Shown here: positions 62,701-64,000 of the stretch, piece by piece
Position numbering within the stretch: position 1 is the stretch's first letter
Layout of the letters: each line of letters begins with the position of its first letter
DNA from: Georgenia satyanarayanai
GTDB taxonomy: Bacteria; Actinomycetota; Actinomycetes; Actinomycetales; Actinomycetaceae
Direction of reading: 5' to 3'
NCBI RefSeq assembly: GCF_023715365.1
Contig: NZ_JAMBNZ010000007.1
Location: 1-64,000 of the forward strand
DNA: 64,000 bases
The notes under the pieces: generated by a model
Told to the model about the DNA's origin: nothing
The model's input: the letters and a program-made list of their open reading frames with translations, nothing else
The model's database searches: none
Position numbers and translations under genes: made by a program

Positions 62701-63734
62701 GGCACTGGGACTTCGGGGACGGCACGACGTCCACCGAGGCCGACCCGCAGCACACCTACGACCGGGTCGAGGACTACACCGCCACCCTCACCGTCACCTA
62801 CGCGGACGGCACGACGGAGACGGTGGAGACCGCCGTCGCCATCGAGTGCGCCGTCCCGGACGCGCGGGACACGGTGTGGATCGGTGAGGTCGACACGGGC
62901 GTCGCGAACGACGACCTCGGTGGCTGCACCATCGCCGACCTCATCAACGACGAGGGCCAGTGGGACACCCACGGCGCGTTCATCCGCCACGTCAACGAGC
63001 TGGTCCGCCAGCTCAAGAACGACAAGGTCATCACCGGCCGCGAGGGTGCCCAGCTGAGCAGCGGGGCCACCCGCTCCGACGTCGGGCGGCCGGGTCAGAC
63101 CGGCTACCGCTGGCTCTTCGACGGGACGTCCGCGTCCCTGGACAACTGGCGCCAGGCACCGGGCGGCAGCTTCGAGCTCCTGCCGGGCGGGTCGATCCTG
63201 TCCCGCGGCGGCCTGGGGATGCTGTGGTACGAGGCCGAGGAGTTCTCCGACTTCTCCCTCAAGCTGCAGTTCCGTGACGTGTCCGAGGGCAACACCTACG
63301 CCAACAGCGGCGTGTTCGTCCGCTTCCCGGACCCGACTGCCGCCGAGCAGCCGGAGTGCGGCCAGGGCCAGTCCGAGGCCTGGGTCGCGATCAACTGCGG
63401 TCACGAGATCCAGATCTACGACGGTCCCTCCGGTGAGCCCCAGAAGACGGGGTCGGTGTACAACTTCGCACCGAACACCCTCGAGGAGGCCGGCGTGACC
63501 GAGCGGGGCGTGTGGAACGACTACGAGATCCGCGTCGTCGGCCAGCAGTACACGATCATCCGCAACGGCGAGGTCATCAACGAGTGGGAGAACACGCCGG
63601 GGCAGGAGTCCTCGCGCGCAGGTGACCCGCCCACCGACCTGCGCCAGTTCGCCAGTGGGTTCATCGGCCTGCAGAACCACGGCAACAACGACCTCATGGA
63701 GTTCCGCAACGTCCGTGTGCGGGACCTGTCCTAG
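59748..63734 (+). CDS. Secreted ThuA/discoidin/sugar dehydrogenase/PKD/DUF1080 protein
   Basis: A 1328-residue exported protein. TTG 59748 follows GGGGGAG. The signal peptide is at about residues 18-43. Modules in order: ThuA-like from about 64 (VNVLVFHGDPEAQDDPVLQA) to 180, interrupted by a discoidin (F5/8C)-like module at about 181-310 (NNERAVNLIDDDPSTKWLSF). ThuA then resumes to about 430. A glucose/sorbosone-dehydrogenase-like propeller spans about 434-950 (SHGVSIAEDGTVFYIGRGAC, SCCHAGGGMDFDDDGNLYVS, GVRNPSRIQIDPDTDW, AGNQGWPYC). PKD lies at about 957-1035 (WHWDFGDGTTST) and DUF1080 at about 1115-1328 (WLFDGTSASLDNWRQAPG, LKLQFRDVSEGNTYANSGVF, IQIYDGPSG). It probably binds and oxidises sugars outside the cell. 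Cofactor and substrate are unknown. Confidence 0.9.
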   Translation: MTTTHPRPSTAGRAQRLRKAGVLSASAALMLTMSAGPALATPGGGSTAASAVAKNRAAQTAADVNVLVFHGDPEAQDDPVLQAAAAIEELGAENDFDVTVSSDPADFTDENLDSYRGVVFLSADGTELDGAQEGALQDFVNDGGGFLGVRDAVKAQPESQWFTGLLGARTAGARATPEEVATISATGQQPNNERAVNLIDDDPSTKWLSFASTATISLALVEPAVVTNYVMTSANDFVGRDPATWTLRGSVDGETWVDLDARSDDFPQRFQRKTYEFDNDVAYQYFQLDITANKGESATQLADLLLFTDESIDPPVVEIPVNEATVNVVDRQHPANEGLPLNWTRSDKWLNWDTNPIGEVHTVAQVQEWDYDAGDTANGPFHPISWCRDYDGGRSFYTGMGGTAGSWDEDGFRSHVLGAIQWSAGLVRGDCQATIGDNYEIERLTTPNTPGTLDQIGESHGVSIAEDGTVFYIGRGACPTGAIPSWESENVGLGCGSIHQYDPETDEVTLLTVLDVFGNRGSGGELVKSEEGLLGLEPDPNFAENNWLYVYWMPYDSIDTENRVGMRTVSRFTYDPQTPGIDQDTRVDLLEWETQIHSCCHAGGGMDFDDDGNLYVSTGDSNSSQGSDGYSGNNWTQDYKGLSFQDARRTSGNTNDLNGKILRIHPEEDGTYTIPEGNLFTGDEGNGDQARPEIYVMGVRNPSRIQIDPDTDWLTAAWVGPDAFGPDPELGPAKYETATIITSAGNQGWPYCMGNRQPYRDRSNEDASVLTDWYDCDNLENTSPRNTGLVDIPDARDNMIWYAPGGGGPVFPRDENGVPSYEEDEVTYTQPYLRGGGQAVMSGPTYRTSQVNPDSDIAWPEYWEGKWLIGDQSNSNNRVAITADPEGVDEQAPPAFAEDLRHIIRAGGGSNQLQSWMDASFGPDGALYLLDYGSAFFTLHENQKLIRIAYTGGPATPAPTAHAASVQSSPLTVQFTGSRSGGVSWHWDFGDGTTSTEADPQHTYDRVEDYTATLTVTYADGTTETVETAVAIECAVPDARDTVWIGEVDTGVANDDLGGCTIADLINDEGQWDTHGAFIRHVNELVRQLKNDKVITGREGAQLSSGATRSDVGRPGQTGYRWLFDGTSASLDNWRQAPGGSFELLPGGSILSRGGLGMLWYEAEEFSDFSLKLQFRDVSEGNTYANSGVFVRFPDPTAAEQPECGQGQSEAWVAINCGHEIQIYDGPSGEPQKTGSVYNFAPNTLEEAGVTERGVWNDYEIRVVGQQYTIIRNGEVINEWENTPGQESSRAGDPPTDLRQFASGFIGLQNHGNNDLMEFRNVRVRDLS

Positions 63735-63742
63735 GTCGCCTC

Positions 63743-63779
63743 GGACCGGTGCGGCGGGCACGTCCCGCCGCACCGGTCC
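63743..63779. terminator. Intrinsic terminator hairpin
   Basis: A 16-bp perfect stem (GGACCGGTGCGGCGGG with 63764-63779) and a 5-base loop, nine bases after the stop of the multidomain protein gene. Confidence 0.85.
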
Positions 63780-63815
63780 ACCCCTCGCAGCACACCCGGA
63801 AGGTTCAACCACCCC

Positions 63816-64000
63816 ATGTCCCAGCTCGCCTCCCCACCCCGCCCCAGGACGCAGCGCCAGAGCACCCTCCGCCGGCTCGTCGTCGCGCTCCTCGCCGCGC
63901 TGACCGGGCTCACCCTCGTCCCCACGACCGCCGGGGCCGCTGACCAGACGCTCACCTGGACCGCCGGCAACAGCGTCACCGCGTACCTCACCCAACCCAA
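63816..64000 (+). CDS. Start of an exported protein, cut by window edge
   Basis: ATG 63816 is followed by an open frame to the last base. The first 42 residues are a clear signal peptide (RRLVVALLAALTGLTLVPTT, then AGAADQTLTW). Only about 62 residues are present, so no domain can be named. GGAAGG lies 13 bases upstream. Its place after the sugar-oxidation genes suggests a related secreted protein. Confidence 0.75.
   Translation, partial: MSQLASPPRPRTQRQSTLRRLVVALLAALTGLTLVPTTAGAADQTLTWTAGNSVTAYLTQP

Noticed and set aside
61455-63995. 846-residue minus-strand open frame
   Set aside because: It is antisense to the dehydrogenase, PKD and DUF1080 parts and has no recognisable domain.
1-64000. 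tRNA or rRNA genes
   Set aside because: No tRNA T-arm (GTTCRA-type) with a matching cloverleaf and no rRNA segment was noticed by eye. A covariance search would be needed to be certain.

Overview
The window comes from a high-GC actinomycete chromosome, most likely order Micrococcales (for example a Cellulomonas, Georgenia or Promicromonospora relative). The evidence is strong GC bias at third codon positions, frequent GTG starts, DUF222/HNH genes, LPXTG anchoring, DUF4012 proteins and many long secreted modular proteins. The assignment is inference; no rRNA or tRNA is present to anchor it.

Layout. (1) 1-3214 is the N-terminal part of a large secreted protein with FN3, malectin-like and PA14 modules, cut by the window edge. 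(2) 3667-5455 is an insertion-sequence scrapyard: a broken IS3 piece, an IS1634-type stub and a complete ISL3-type element. (3) 5633-25326, minus strand, is a capsule/exopolysaccharide cluster with visibly lower GC than its surroundings. It encodes a Wzc-type tyrosine autokinase, a PglF/PglE/PglC/PglD-like set that suggests a di-N-acetylbacillosamine-like first sugar, four GT4 glycosyltransferases, a possible GT-A transferase, a Wzy-like polymerase/ligase, a Wzx flippase and a sugar epimerase. A complete IS1634-type element with a 71-bp target duplication sits inside it, and most of it lies between two direct copies of the same broken IS3 element. (4) 25891-32455 encodes cell-surface proteins: a CAP-domain lipoprotein, an LPXTG protein, a DUF4012 protein and a malectin-kelch protein. 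(5) 32761-34672 carries two low-molecular-weight protein tyrosine phosphatases around a frameshifted gene; they are plausible partners of the Wzc kinase.

(6) 35165-43166 is an amino-sugar catabolic locus: a LacI regulator, a sugar ABC transporter (binding protein and two permeases) and a divergent nagA-nagB-uxaE-like operon whose genes overlap by ATGA. TGCA-rich palindromes in both control regions are candidate LacI operators. (7) 43278-53945 holds regulators and housekeeping-type genes: TetR, STAS, two RibD/DHFR-like reductases, a histidine kinase/response regulator pair, a hemerythrin, an HTH/PIN toxin-antitoxin pair, a flavin-dependent oxidoreductase and a methyltransferase. (8) 54191-58089 holds a DUF222-HNH gene with a duplicated 5' end, a membrane protein, a three-copy ~50-bp repeat and a secreted repeat protein. 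(9) 58635-64000 encodes a two-domain multicopper oxidase, a 1328-residue secreted multidomain protein (ThuA split by a discoidin-like module, sugar dehydrogenase, PKD, DUF1080) and the start of another exported protein.

The most interesting candidates are the extracellular oxidative glycan enzyme at 59748-63734 with its neighbouring oxidase, and the nagA-nagB-uxaE-like operon, which may encode an unrecorded C4-epimerising route for amino sugars. Several starts were moved from the longest reading frame to an internal codon with a good ribosome binding site; this is stated where done.
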